64,000 nucleotides of DNA from Agrobacterium tumefaciens. Lineage in GTDB: Bacteria > Pseudomonadota > Alphaproteobacteria > Rhizobiales > Rhizobiaceae. Positions within the stretch are counted from its first letter, which is position 1, and each line of letters opens with the position of its first letter. Shown here one piece after another: positions 26,575 to 36,046 of the stretch. The stretch lies in the NCBI GenBank assembly GCA_017744915.1, contig JAGIAH010000012.1, positions 20,681 to 84,680 on the forward strand. The letters are read 5' to 3'. The notes below the pieces were generated by a model, which did no database searches, was not told where the DNA came from, and was given only the letters and a program-made list of their open reading frames with translations. A program made the position numbers and the translations under genes.

Positions 26575-26778
26575 ATGGCGGCCGATATCGTCAATCTGCG
26601 TCAGTTTCGGAAACAGAAAGCCCGTAGCGAAAAAGAAAAACAGGCGGAACAGAACCGCCTGTCCTTCGGCCGCACCAAGGCGGAAAAAAACCTCACCTCT
26701 GCCCTGAATGAAAAAGCCGAAAAAGCGCTCGATCGGGGACGGCTCGAAAAAGGCGATGACAGGACCGACGGCGACTGA
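26575..26778 (+). CDS. DUF4169 family small protein
   Basis: A 67-residue, very charged protein beginning MAADIVNLRQFRKQKARSEK, with Lys/Glu/Arg/Gln runs predicted to be helical. It matches the DUF4169 family of unknown function. It follows sspB by 39 bp. No enzyme motif is present; its basic helix could bind nucleic acid or protein, but this is a guess. Confidence 0.8.
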   Translation: MAADIVNLRQFRKQKARSEKEKQAEQNRLSFGRTKAEKNLTSALNEKAEKALDRGRLEKGDDRTDGD

Positions 26779-26883
26779 CGATCCGCCCCGCCGGGTGAGG
26801 CTGCCGATGCACCCTGAAGAGAATCGCAAAACAGGGGTTTGCCGGCGAAATATGCGTGAGATTTCCAGCCGGAGACCAGTCTG

Positions 26884-27093
26884 ATGATCCGCAAGCACTC
26901 CGCGACCCTGCACGGCCACCGCACCAGCATTTCGCTGGAGGATGCGTTCTGGGACGAGCTGAAAATCATCGCGGAAAGGCGCAAGATCAGTTTCGCCGCA
27001 CTGCTGGCCGAAATTGACGACAACCGCCCGGCCGACAGCAATCTGTCCTCATCCCTGCGGGTTTATGTGTTGAACTGGCTGAAAAGCCGCTGA
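26884..27093 (+). CDS. Ribbon-helix-helix domain protein
   Basis: A 69-residue protein with a ribbon-helix-helix fold signature (RKHSATLHGHRTSISLEDAF, then a helix WDELKIIAERRKISFAALLA). RHH proteins are usually DNA-binding dimers. It is the last gene of the sspB-DUF4169-RHH run, 105 bp after DUF4169. No toxin partner is next to it, so an antitoxin role is unlikely. Confidence 0.8.
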   Translation: MIRKHSATLHGHRTSISLEDAFWDELKIIAERRKISFAALLAEIDDNRPADSNLSSSLRVYVLNWLKSR

Positions 27094-27541
27094 CACTGGC
27101 CGGCACACCCCACGACATCATCCCGCTGCCATGCGCAACCGATCACAATCTGCGATGCGCGGCGCCCGCCCCGCCATCCGCGACTACAAATATTCCTGCC
27201 AAAAACTCGTAACGCCGTGAAAGTATTCATTAAACATTGGCGGCCTAATCTGCGCTGCAAGGCATTCCCGTATTGCGTAGCCTTGCTTTCAAGCGGTATT
27301 TCGGACCCCTCATTCCCCGACCCGTCACGAGACAAATCGGCGGCTTCCGCCGTCCGGGGAACGCACAACAGGTGTGCTGATCCGCATCCGCCATAGGGGG
27401 CGGGTGTTTCGGAGCTGAAAGTACGGATTACCTCTTCGCTCTTGATGTGACCTGCCAATCGGACGCAACGAACCATTCCGGATTAAGGGAATGGTTCCAC
27501 CCTTCAGCAAGCTGAGAATGGTCTCCTCCGCCCAGCCCTTG
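27094..27541. other. 448-bp convergent intergenic region with RNA-like structure
   Basis: No open frame here looks coding. From 27301 to 27430 the + strand can form several compact hairpins: CGGCGG-CTT-CCGCCG (27338-27352), GCACA/TGTGC (27363-27377), CATCCGCC/GGCGGGTG (27384-27406) and TTTC/GAAA (27407-27420), the last two enclosed by ATCCG/CGGAT. A further palindrome AACCATTCC/GGAATGGTT lies at 27471-27496. The region separates the RHH gene from the convergent AsmA gene. An unannotated small RNA is possible. Confidence 0.4.
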
Positions 27542-30500
27542 TTACTGCTGAGCCGGAGCGTTTTCCGGCGCCAGTTGCCGGATCGCGTTTTCCGTCGGCG
27601 GCACCACCAGGGCCGGCATGGACTGCCGCTCGGGTGCCGGCTGCTGTCCCTGTTCCTGCTGCTGTTGCTGCTGCAACCGCTCCTGCTGTTCCTTTTCCTG
27701 GCGCAGACGCTCTTCGGCCGCAGCCTTCAAACGTGCCTCTTCTTCGGCCTTGGCCTTGGCTTCCGCCTCGGCCCGTTCCTTCTCGGCCTGCCGCTCGGCT
27801 GCCTGGGAGCGATAAAGCGCGACTTCGCGGCGCAGGCGCTGCTTTTCAAGAACGCTGGCCTGCATGGCCTCCACCCGGCGGCGTTCCTTTTCGAATGCCC
27901 GGAGCGACAGGTAATTGCTGAGCGCCGAAACATCGGTCGTCAAAGCCGGCGCGGCAAGCGGACCGTTGTAATTCAGACGCACCGACGGTTCAGCGCCGGC
28001 AACCGTTTCAGTACCGGGATTAAACAGGAGATTGAGGTCGCCATTCACAGTCGAGGCCGCAAGATCGACCGTCGCATCGGCGGTCAGCGTCAACGGATCG
28101 ATCCCCGCACGCAAATTCTGGAAATGAAGCGCACCGCCATTCAACGAGAACGGCAGTGCCACATCGCCGAGCGCTATTTCACCCTGCCAAAGGCTCTGGT
28201 CGACCAGCGGGCGCACCTTGGGTGCATCGATCGGCTGCTGCAAGCCATCCGCCGCCTGCAGCACCGGCGTCAGGGCACCGGGATTGAGCCCCTTCAGCAC
28301 CAGCCCGGCTGCCCGGATTTCACCCGAACCACCGGCAGATTTCAGCATTTCACCGACACTTTTGCCGGTCGATTCGGCCGTGAGATCAATCGCGACCCGG
28401 CCTGTCGCAACCGGCCCGTTGGCATTCGCCCACAGGATCGGCTCCGGATTGGCGTCAGCCACCGCGATCTTGGTGCGGAAGATACCGGCGCCTTCGCCGG
28501 TGGACATGGCAAGCCGCCCCGTCAACGTACCGCCCATGAAGGTGCCGGCAACATCATCCAGCGCGAGACTGCCCGAATCATGCGTGACCTTGGCCGAAAC
28601 ACCCGTAACCGTTCCGAAGGGGCCTGCCTCGAAGCTCTCCGCTTTCAAGGCAAGCGAAGCCTTGAGCTGCGGGAAAGCGGCCATGGCCAGAGGCTTGGCG
28701 TTGAGCGCACCGGTTTCCGGATCGATCACCGGGCCGTAGATCGCATCCCCGAGCCAGGCGAGGTCGACCGTTCTGACCGCAAGATCGCCGTCGACGGGAT
28801 AGGGCGCGGCACGCTGGAACGTCAGATTGCCCGAGAAGGGATTGCCGCCCGCCTGCCCGCCTATGGAGGAAAGGGCGATCTTTTGCCCATCCACCGCCAC
28901 TTTCGCATTGGCCTTCAACGCCATGCCGCCGCCGAGTTGCGGCAGGCCAACGGCGTTCATGATGAGATATGGTTCGATATCCGCGCTTTCGAGCGCCACA
29001 TCGGCGCTGCCCTCGCCAAAATTGGCGGCCGAAACGGCGAAGGAACCATTCATCGAAAAATGCGTGCGTTCCGTCGAAAAGCGAAGCTCGGTCTGGGCCG
29101 GTGAACCAAGCGTGCCGTTGAGCTTGACGGATAAAAGCCCCTCGCCATCCGCATCGAAGGGTAGCGGATCAAGCCCCGCCTGCCCGAACAGGATGGCCGT
29201 CGACTGGTTTTTCAGCACCGCTTCCAGCGACATGGCCGTATCGTCCGTGATCGACAGGAAATCCGGCATCTTGGCAACCGCCGACAGGCGGCTGCCATTG
29301 ACCGTGCCGGAGACGGCGACATTGGCGCCGCCATTTTCGCTGTTCACCGAAACATCCACCGCAAGGTCAGAATTGGCGTACCAGGGCGCGCTCGCCGCCA
29401 GACGGCTGAGGAACGGATGGTTCGGCAATTTCTGCTGCAGCATGGTGAAGAACGGCTGCATATCCGCCGCGTGCAGGTTCACCGTGCCCTTGCCGGCATA
29501 TTTCAGCAGCGAACCCTGCAATTGGCCCCTCGCCCGCACCTCCGCGCCGGCAATGTCGCCAGCCGTCATGTTTTCAAGCGAGAGAATACCGCCCGCCATG
29601 GTGAAGGCGGTCTCGACGTGATTAGCGGTCACCCCGGACATGTTGAACCGGTCGGCCTTGAATTTCGCGGTGATGCGATGGTCGAGGACCGAACTTCCGA
29701 CCTGATCGCCAAGCGCCAGGCTGCCGAGCGCCTTCAGCGCATCGAGATCGATTTCGTTGCCGGCAAGATCGATGGAAAGATTGGAGGTCTTGCCGTCGGA
29801 GCGCCGCTCCAGCTCACCCTTCAGCGACGCGTCGCCAATGGCAAGCTCCAGATTATCGAAACGCTGGTTGAGCGTCGTCAGCGAGACATCGGCGGAAAAA
29901 CCGGCGGCATTGAGTTGCCGGATCGCCGGATCGACGGAACCGGAAAGCCAGTTCGCCAGACCCGAGGGCTGATTGGAGGCGAGAAGCAGATTGCCGTTGA
30001 AAGCGGGGCCGCCGAGCAGCGTCAGCGATCCCTTGGCTTCGAGCTGCGTCCTGCCGGGCAACGTGGCCACGGCATTCACCACCTGCCAGCCAGTCCCCTC
30101 CGGGCGCACATCCAGCCTGATATCGCGGATGGTCGTGTCGTCGGAAACGAGTGCGGGAAGGCTGATGCTTGCCTTGCCCGGCACCGGCGGAACGGGAATG
30201 CGGGCCACCATGGCGGCGAAGGCTTCGATGCGCTGGCGTACCGAGACGGTGGGCTGGCGCGAAGTCTTGCCCGCCTGCACGACGGGCGGCGCGAAGCGGG
30301 CGACATCGATCTGCTGGCCGTCGGCCGTCAGCAGGAATTCCGGCTTCGCGCCGGTGTCCAGCGTTGCCTCGCCGGTCACGACATAGGGATTTTCGCTGCC
30401 GCCGAGTTCCATGCGGTAGCTCGGTATGCGCACGCTTTCATTGGTCAGTTCGAAACTGCCGCGGGTGCGCGGCGAGGAAAAGAGCGATTGCCCGGCCTGC

Positions 30501-31258
30501 TGCTTCTGCTTTTCATCCTCACGGAAACTGAAAGAGAAGGAGCCACTATAGGCGGGCTTTCCCGCTGTCGCGGCAATCGCGCCATCGAGATCGACCTCGA
30601 CCGGATGTTCATCCGGCACCACGCGGACCCGGAGCCCCATGCGACCGGCGGCATAATCCGGCTCGCTGCTGGAGAGCGAGAATGAGCCCGGATGCCCGTC
30701 GACGGCAGCACGCCCTTCCGCTTTCCACGGTCCGGCCAGCGAATTGGCGGACATGTCGGCATTGAGACCCGTTACGACACGGTTGCGACCGGATTGCTCG
30801 TCGATGAATTCGATCTGCCCGCCTTCGATCTGCACGCTTTCCAGAACCACGGTGCGGGCGGGAATTTCAGCGCGGCTGCCGCGCATCCAGTCCAGCGTGC
30901 CGTCCTTCAGCAGCCGGATCTTGGCCTTGGGCTCCTCGATACGCATGTCGAAGATGCGCGCTTCGCCCGAAAGGAACGGCGCAAGCTCGGCATCCATGGA
31001 AAAACGGGCGACCTGAATGAGCGGCGATCCATCCGCATCGGTTCCGGCGCGCACATCATGCAGCGTCACCGACGGGAAAGGCAGGATACGGGCCTCGACA
31101 CGGCCATGCACCACCACCTTCTTGCCCAGAATGCGGCTGGCCTGGTCCTCGAAATCGCGTCGGAAATCCGTCCAGTCGACAAAATAGGGAATGAGCAGCG
31201 CCGAAAACAGCACCACGGCCAGCAGTCCGCCCAGAAAAACCAGAATACGCCCGAGCAC
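27542..31258 (-). CDS. Large AsmA-family protein
   Basis: A 1238-residue envelope protein with an N-terminal membrane anchor (about residues 3-25, LVFLGGLLAVVLFSALLIPY), an AsmA N-domain (VDWTDFRRDFEDQASRILGK) and a long beta-rich body to about residue 1110. AsmA/YhdP/TamB-like proteins are thought to bridge the envelope and move phospholipids toward the outer membrane. The last ~120 residues switch to a charged coiled coil rich in Glu, Lys, Arg and Ala, then a Gln-rich run and a Pro-rich end, unusual for the family. It starts with GTG at 31258 after GGGAGATGCAGG. It is the longest gene of the window and stands alone. Confidence 0.88.
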   Translation of the reverse strand: MLGRILVFLGGLLAVVLFSALLIPYFVDWTDFRRDFEDQASRILGKKVVVHGRVEARILPFPSVTLHDVRAGTDADGSPLIQVARFSMDAELAPFLSGEARIFDMRIEEPKAKIRLLKDGTLDWMRGSRAEIPARTVVLESVQIEGGQIEFIDEQSGRNRVVTGLNADMSANSLAGPWKAEGRAAVDGHPGSFSLSSSEPDYAAGRMGLRVRVVPDEHPVEVDLDGAIAATAGKPAYSGSFSFSFREDEKQKQQAGQSLFSSPRTRGSFELTNESVRIPSYRMELGGSENPYVVTGEATLDTGAKPEFLLTADGQQIDVARFAPPVVQAGKTSRQPTVSVRQRIEAFAAMVARIPVPPVPGKASISLPALVSDDTTIRDIRLDVRPEGTGWQVVNAVATLPGRTQLEAKGSLTLLGGPAFNGNLLLASNQPSGLANWLSGSVDPAIRQLNAAGFSADVSLTTLNQRFDNLELAIGDASLKGELERRSDGKTSNLSIDLAGNEIDLDALKALGSLALGDQVGSSVLDHRITAKFKADRFNMSGVTANHVETAFTMAGGILSLENMTAGDIAGAEVRARGQLQGSLLKYAGKGTVNLHAADMQPFFTMLQQKLPNHPFLSRLAASAPWYANSDLAVDVSVNSENGGANVAVSGTVNGSRLSAVAKMPDFLSITDDTAMSLEAVLKNQSTAILFGQAGLDPLPFDADGEGLLSVKLNGTLGSPAQTELRFSTERTHFSMNGSFAVSAANFGEGSADVALESADIEPYLIMNAVGLPQLGGGMALKANAKVAVDGQKIALSSIGGQAGGNPFSGNLTFQRAAPYPVDGDLAVRTVDLAWLGDAIYGPVIDPETGALNAKPLAMAAFPQLKASLALKAESFEAGPFGTVTGVSAKVTHDSGSLALDDVAGTFMGGTLTGRLAMSTGEGAGIFRTKIAVADANPEPILWANANGPVATGRVAIDLTAESTGKSVGEMLKSAGGSGEIRAAGLVLKGLNPGALTPVLQAADGLQQPIDAPKVRPLVDQSLWQGEIALGDVALPFSLNGGALHFQNLRAGIDPLTLTADATVDLAASTVNGDLNLLFNPGTETVAGAEPSVRLNYNGPLAAPALTTDVSALSNYLSLRAFEKERRRVEAMQASVLEKQRLRREVALYRSQAAERQAEKERAEAEAKAKAEEEARLKAAAEERLRQEKEQQERLQQQQQQEQGQQPAPERQSMPALVVPPTENAIRQLAPENAPAQQ

Positions 31259-31349
31259 TGACCTGCATCTCCCTTCGCGAACGCAGCAAACCTATTCTTT
31301 TCTGCCTTAACGGCAAGCAGCCTTTTGTACCAATCAAATATGAGAATGA

Positions 31350-32762
31350 TCAGACAAGACGGAACAATTTGCCCGGATTGAAGATGTTATCCGGATCGAG
31401 CGACGTTTTGATGGCACGCATCACGTCGAGCGCATTTCCCGCCTCTTCGGCCAGAAAACTCATCTTGCCCTGGCCGATGCCATGTTCGCCGGTGCAGGTG
31501 CCGTCCATGGCGATGGCGCGGCGATTGAGACGGGCGACGAAGGCTTCGGTTTTCGCGACACTTTCGGCATCCTTGCCGTCGAAAAGGATGAGGACATGGA
31601 AATTACCGTCGCCCGCATGGCCGACGATCGGCGCAAGAAAGCCGTTTTCCTGTATGTCCCGCTGCGTTTCCACCACGCAATCCGCAAGCCGCGAAATCGG
31701 CACGCAGACATCGGTGGAAAGCCCGTCGAGATGCGGGGCGAGTGCGCGCGAGGCCCAATAGGCGTCATGCCGCGCTTTCCAGAGCTTGTTGCGCTCGGCC
31801 GCATCGCTCGTCCAGCGAAAATCGACACCGCCGCATTCGGCCGCAATCTCGGCGAATTGCTGCGATTGCAGCGCCGCCGTCTCCTCCGTGCCGTGGAATT
31901 CCACGAAGAGAGTCGGTTTTTCCGCGTAGTTCAGGCCGGAATAGGCGTTGCAGGCGCGCACCTGCACCTCGTCAAGCAATTCGATACGGGCAACCGGAAC
32001 GCCCATCTGGATCGTCATAATGACGGCATCACAGGCCGCCTTGATACTGTCGAAGGTGCAGACGCCGCCGGCGATCTTTTCCGGAATGCCCTGCAGGCGC
32101 AACGTCACCGAAGTGATGACGCCGAGCGTACCCTCGGCACCGACAAAAAGCCGGGTCAGGTCGTAACCGGCGGATGACTTGCGGGCACGCCGCGCCGTGC
32201 GGATTTCCTCGCCATTGGCGACAACGGCGGTAACGGCCAGCACATTGTCCTTCATCGTGCCGTAACGCACGGCATTGGTACCGGAAGCCCGCGTCGAGGC
32301 CATGCCGCCGATGGAGGCATTGGCGCCGGGATCGATCGGAAAGAACAGGCCGGTATCGCGCAGATAGACATTGAGGTCCTCGCGCGTCACACCCGGCTCC
32401 ACCGTCACGTCAAGATCTTCGGCATTCACCTCAATGATGCGATTCATCCGGCTGAAATCGATGCAGATTCCGCCATTCGGCGCATTGACCTGCCCTTCCA
32501 GCGAAGACCCCGTGCCGAAGGGAATGACCGGCACCCTGTACTGCGCGCAAGCCGTGACCACAGCTTTCACATCATCGGCGCTTTCGGCAAAGACAACGCC
32601 ATCAGGCGCCTGCAGGGTCAGGTAGGTGGTGGTGTGCCCGTGCTGCTCGCGAAACGCCTGTCCGGTCTGGAGCCTGTCACCAAGCTGCTGCTTCAGCACG
32701 GCAAGCACTGAGGCTATGCCCTCTTCGTTCCGCTCACCCGCCACCACATCTTTCAGCGCCAT
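31350..32762 (-). CDS. FAD-linked oxidase (D-lactate/glycolate dehydrogenase-like)
   Basis: A 470-residue protein of the GlcD/LDHD family. The PCMH-type FAD domain (VPVIPFGTGSSLEGQVN; FPIDPGANASIGGMASTRAS; LFVGAEGTLGVIT) is followed by the FAD-oxidase C-terminal domain with VGHAGDGNFHV and GTCTGEHGIGQGK. Such enzymes oxidise D-2-hydroxy acids and pass electrons to a carrier; the substrate here is most likely D-lactate or glycolate. No glcE or glcF is next to it, which favours the single-subunit LDHD-like form. The start is ATG 32762, with GGAG 7 nt upstream; ATG 32765 is possible. Confidence 0.88.
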   Translation of the reverse strand: MALKDVVAGERNEEGIASVLAVLKQQLGDRLQTGQAFREQHGHTTTYLTLQAPDGVVFAESADDVKAVVTACAQYRVPVIPFGTGSSLEGQVNAPNGGICIDFSRMNRIIEVNAEDLDVTVEPGVTREDLNVYLRDTGLFFPIDPGANASIGGMASTRASGTNAVRYGTMKDNVLAVTAVVANGEEIRTARRARKSSAGYDLTRLFVGAEGTLGVITSVTLRLQGIPEKIAGGVCTFDSIKAACDAVIMTIQMGVPVARIELLDEVQVRACNAYSGLNYAEKPTLFVEFHGTEETAALQSQQFAEIAAECGGVDFRWTSDAAERNKLWKARHDAYWASRALAPHLDGLSTDVCVPISRLADCVVETQRDIQENGFLAPIVGHAGDGNFHVLILFDGKDAESVAKTEAFVARLNRRAIAMDGTCTGEHGIGQGKMSFLAEEAGNALDVMRAIKTSLDPDNIFNPGKLFRLV

Positions 32763-32896
32763 CATGCATCTCCACCGCAACATTCACCCGTAACGGATTC
32801 GATCCGTTGCGAAATTTCGTCAGGTGGTATGGGATAAGGTTAACGCTTTGTCCAGCATCGCGATTGCGCCGGATACGGTTTGGCGAAAACCCCATT

Positions 32897-35800
32897 CTAT
32901 TCCGCAGCGAGCAGCGGCTTGTCTTCCTCCAGCGCCTTGCGGCGGGCGGCGAGTTCCAGTTCGCGGTGCAGGTGAATTTCCTCATCCGCCTGCGGTTTGG
33001 CGAAGCGGGCGATCAGCAGATAGGAGACCGGGGTGATGTAAAGCGTCACCAGCGTCGCGAAGCCGAGGCCGCCGACGATGACCCAGCCGAGCGCGATGCG
33101 CGCTTCCGCACCCGCCCCCTGCGCCAGCACCAGCGGCACGCCGCCCAGAATGGTGGCGATCATCGTCATCATGACAGGGCGCAGGCGGATACTGGTGGCC
33201 TTTTCGATCGCCTCGCGCACGGTCGCGCCCTGATCACGCAGATGGTTGGCGAACTCAACAATGAGAATGCCGTTTTTGGCCATGACGCCAACAAGCAGCA
33301 CAAGCCCGATCTGGCTATAGACGTTGAGGCTCGATCCGGTAACCAGCAGCGCGATGACCGCGCAGGCAAGGCCGAGCGGCACCGTGGTCATGATGATGAC
33401 CGAACTCAGAACACTTTCGAACTGGGCGGCCAGCACGAGGAAGATGATGGCGATGGCGAAACCGAAGGTCAGCAGCATGCCGCTGGAATTTTCCTCGAGC
33501 GTCGCGGCCTCGCCGAGCGGCAGCAGGCGGGCGCCCGGCGGCAGGACCGACTGCGACAGCTCATTGACCTTCTGCAACGCCTCGCCGAGCGAAACACCGT
33601 CCTTCAGGTTGGCGGTGAAGCCGACGGAGGGAAGCTGCTGTTCACGATTGAGCTGCGGCGCGACCGCATTTTCCTTCAGCGTCGCGATGACCGACATCGG
33701 CACGATCTTGCCGTCGCCCGTTTTCAGGAAGACGTTTTCAAGATCGGTCGGATCATTGATCGGCCGGGTGGAGGACAGGAGCCTGACCGGGATCGCATCA
33801 CCATCCACGAAGACATCCACGATCGAGCGCCCTTCCAGAAGCGATTGCATGGCGCGCGACAGGCCGGTGATGTCGATGCCGAGATCGGAAGCGCGCTCGC
33901 GGTCGATGGAGACAGAAAGCTGCGCCTGGTTGGGCTCGTTATCGAAACGCGGCGTATCGAACAGGCCGCTCTCCTCCATGGAAAGCAGCAGTTTCTGCGT
34001 CGCGGCGGTCAGCGCTCCATAGTTGCTGCCGACCATTGCCATATGCAGCCCGTTGCCGGCACCGCGAATGCGCAAGCTGTTCGGCTGCGCTGCGTTGCCA
34101 CGCAGCGCCGGCACCTTGTTGGCGGCGGAGGTGACATCGGCGGCAATCTGGTTCTGCGTGCGCTCGCGATCCGCCCAGGGGGCGAGCGTCAGCACCATGA
34201 AACCGGTATTGGACGAACCATTCATGCCGGTGATGGAGTAGATATTGCGGATTTCACCGCTGTCGCGCAGCGGCTGCAGGTTTTCCTCGATCCGCTGCAA
34301 CTGGTCGCGCGTATATTCGAGGCTGACACCCTGCGGCGCGGTGATGCGCATCATGATCGAGGCGCGGTCCTCGCGCGGCGTCAGCTCGTTCTGGATCATG
34401 CCGAAGGCGATCCACGACAGGCCCGAAAAGATCAGCGCCACGACAATAACGATCAGGGGATTGTTGAGGCAGGCGGCAAGGGTCGTCTTGTAGGTGGAGG
34501 CAAAGACATTGCCGAACCATGCGAGCGGTCCCGTCGGTTCCTTCAGCCCCTGTTTCAACATGCGCGAGGCGAGCATCGGGCAGAGCGTCAGCGCCACGAT
34601 CGAGGACAAGCCCACGGCGAAGGCGAGCACGAAACCGAATTCGCGGAACAGACCGCCAAGCTGGCCCGGCAGGAAGGAGAGCGGAATGAAGACGGCGGCT
34701 AGTGTGGCCGTCGTCGCGATGACGGCGAAGAAGACTTCCTGGGTGCCGAGAACCGCGGCGGCGCGCGGCCCCATGCCTTCCGCCCGGCGGCGCACGATAT
34801 TTTCCAGAACCACGATGGCATCATCAACAACGAGACCCGTCGCCAGAACGATGGCGAGCAGCGTCAGAATATTGACCGAGAAGCCGACCATGTAGATTGC
34901 GACGATGGTGCCGATCAGCGCCACCGGCATGGTGATTGCCGGAATGAGAGTGGCACGCCAGTCACGCAGGAACAGATAAAGCACGACGACAACGATGATC
35001 GCCGAAAGACCGAGCGCCAGCTCCACTTCGTGCAGCGCGCCCTCGATGAAGACGGCGTCGTCGCTGGTGACGACGACCTGCGTGCCTTTCGGCAGATTGG
35101 CCGTCATGGTGTCGACGACCGCTTTCACGCCGGTGGAAATATTGAGCGTGTTGGATTGCGCCTGGCGGATGATGCCGAGACCGACGCCCTGCACGCCATT
35201 GGAGCGCAGCGAGGTGGATTCATCGTCCGCACCCAGCATGACGGTCGCCACGTCGCGAAGGCGGATATTGTTCTTGATGAGAAGGTTGGAGAAATCTTCC
35301 GGCTTCGTCAGGCTGGCCGTGGCGCGCACGACAATGTCCTGCGTCGTGCTTTTCAGCGATCCTGCCGGCACGTCCAGTGCGGCGCTGGCGAGCGCGTTGG
35401 AAACATCGGTCACCGTCAAACCACGGCTGGCGAGCGCGGCCTGGTTGAGATCGACGCGAAAAACCTTTTCCTGATCGCCGTAAAGCTCCACATCAGCAAC
35501 GCCATCGACGGCGGCCAGGCGGTCGATGATTTCGTCATCCACCAGCTTGGTCAGATCCTCCATGCTGAGCGTGGACGAGGTGACGGCAAGGCGCATGATC
35601 GGCTGGCTGTCGGAATCCGCCTTGATGATTTGCGGTTCGTCGGCATCGTCCGGCAACTGGTCGGCGATGCGGCCGATGGCGTCGCGCACATCGTTCGCGG
35701 CCACGGCCATGTCGACATTGTCGCCGAATTCCATCGTCACGCGGCTGGTTCCGAATTGCGAATTGGACGCAATGGATTTGACACCGCTGACGCGGGCGAC

Positions 35801-36046
35801 AGCGCCTTCGATGGTCTGCGTCACCTCCTGATCGATGGTTTCCGGAGCCGCCCCGTCATAGGTGGTTCGGACACTGATCGATGGCCGGTCGACATCCGGC
35901 AATTCACGCACTTCGACGCCCACCAGCGCGGCAAGGCCGGCAACGACCAGCAGCGTGTTGAGAACCGCTGCCAGTATGGGCCGGCGCACGAAGAGTGCGG
36001 TGAAGGCGAGCTTCGAATCCTGACCGGAAGGCGGCTGCGTCGTCAT
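32897..36046 (-). CDS. RND-family efflux pump, inner-membrane transporter
   Basis: A 1049-residue HAE1/AcrB-like RND transporter with two repeats of six membrane helices and two periplasmic loops. The paired Asp of TM4 needed for proton relay is present (LATGLVVDDAIVVLENIVRR), as are GSSLNVYSQIGLVLLVGVMA and the N-terminal FVRRPILAAVLN. It exports drugs or lipophilic compounds. The gene begins 4 bp inside the end of the adaptor gene. The frame continues 213 bp upstream but that part has low-complexity out-of-frame character and lies in the adaptor gene. No outer-membrane channel gene is present, so it probably uses a TolC elsewhere. Confidence 0.93.
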   Translation of the reverse strand: MTTQPPSGQDSKLAFTALFVRRPILAAVLNTLLVVAGLAALVGVEVRELPDVDRPSISVRTTYDGAAPETIDQEVTQTIEGAVARVSGVKSIASNSQFGTSRVTMEFGDNVDMAVAANDVRDAIGRIADQLPDDADEPQIIKADSDSQPIMRLAVTSSTLSMEDLTKLVDDEIIDRLAAVDGVADVELYGDQEKVFRVDLNQAALASRGLTVTDVSNALASAALDVPAGSLKSTTQDIVVRATASLTKPEDFSNLLIKNNIRLRDVATVMLGADDESTSLRSNGVQGVGLGIIRQAQSNTLNISTGVKAVVDTMTANLPKGTQVVVTSDDAVFIEGALHEVELALGLSAIIVVVVLYLFLRDWRATLIPAITMPVALIGTIVAIYMVGFSVNILTLLAIVLATGLVVDDAIVVLENIVRRRAEGMGPRAAAVLGTQEVFFAVIATTATLAAVFIPLSFLPGQLGGLFREFGFVLAFAVGLSSIVALTLCPMLASRMLKQGLKEPTGPLAWFGNVFASTYKTTLAACLNNPLIVIVVALIFSGLSWIAFGMIQNELTPREDRASIMMRITAPQGVSLEYTRDQLQRIEENLQPLRDSGEIRNIYSITGMNGSSNTGFMVLTLAPWADRERTQNQIAADVTSAANKVPALRGNAAQPNSLRIRGAGNGLHMAMVGSNYGALTAATQKLLLSMEESGLFDTPRFDNEPNQAQLSVSIDRERASDLGIDITGLSRAMQSLLEGRSIVDVFVDGDAIPVRLLSSTRPINDPTDLENVFLKTGDGKIVPMSVIATLKENAVAPQLNREQQLPSVGFTANLKDGVSLGEALQKVNELSQSVLPPGARLLPLGEAATLEENSSGMLLTFGFAIAIIFLVLAAQFESVLSSVIIMTTVPLGLACAVIALLVTGSSLNVYSQIGLVLLVGVMAKNGILIVEFANHLRDQGATVREAIEKATSIRLRPVMMTMIATILGGVPLVLAQGAGAEARIALGWVIVGGLGFATLVTLYITPVSYLLIARFAKPQADEEIHLHRELELAARRKALEEDKPLLAAE

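Noticed and set aside
26884..27093. Ribbon-helix-helix gene as an antitoxin
   Set aside because: No toxin-sized gene overlaps or adjoins it, and its neighbours are sspB and DUF4169.
27491..29104. A 537-codon open frame on the + strand opposite asmA
   Set aside because: Antisense shadow; its Leu-rich start mirrors the Gln/Glu-rich tail of the AsmA protein.
32807..34702. A 631-codon open frame on the + strand opposite the RND transporter
   Set aside because: Antisense shadow with no recognisable domain.
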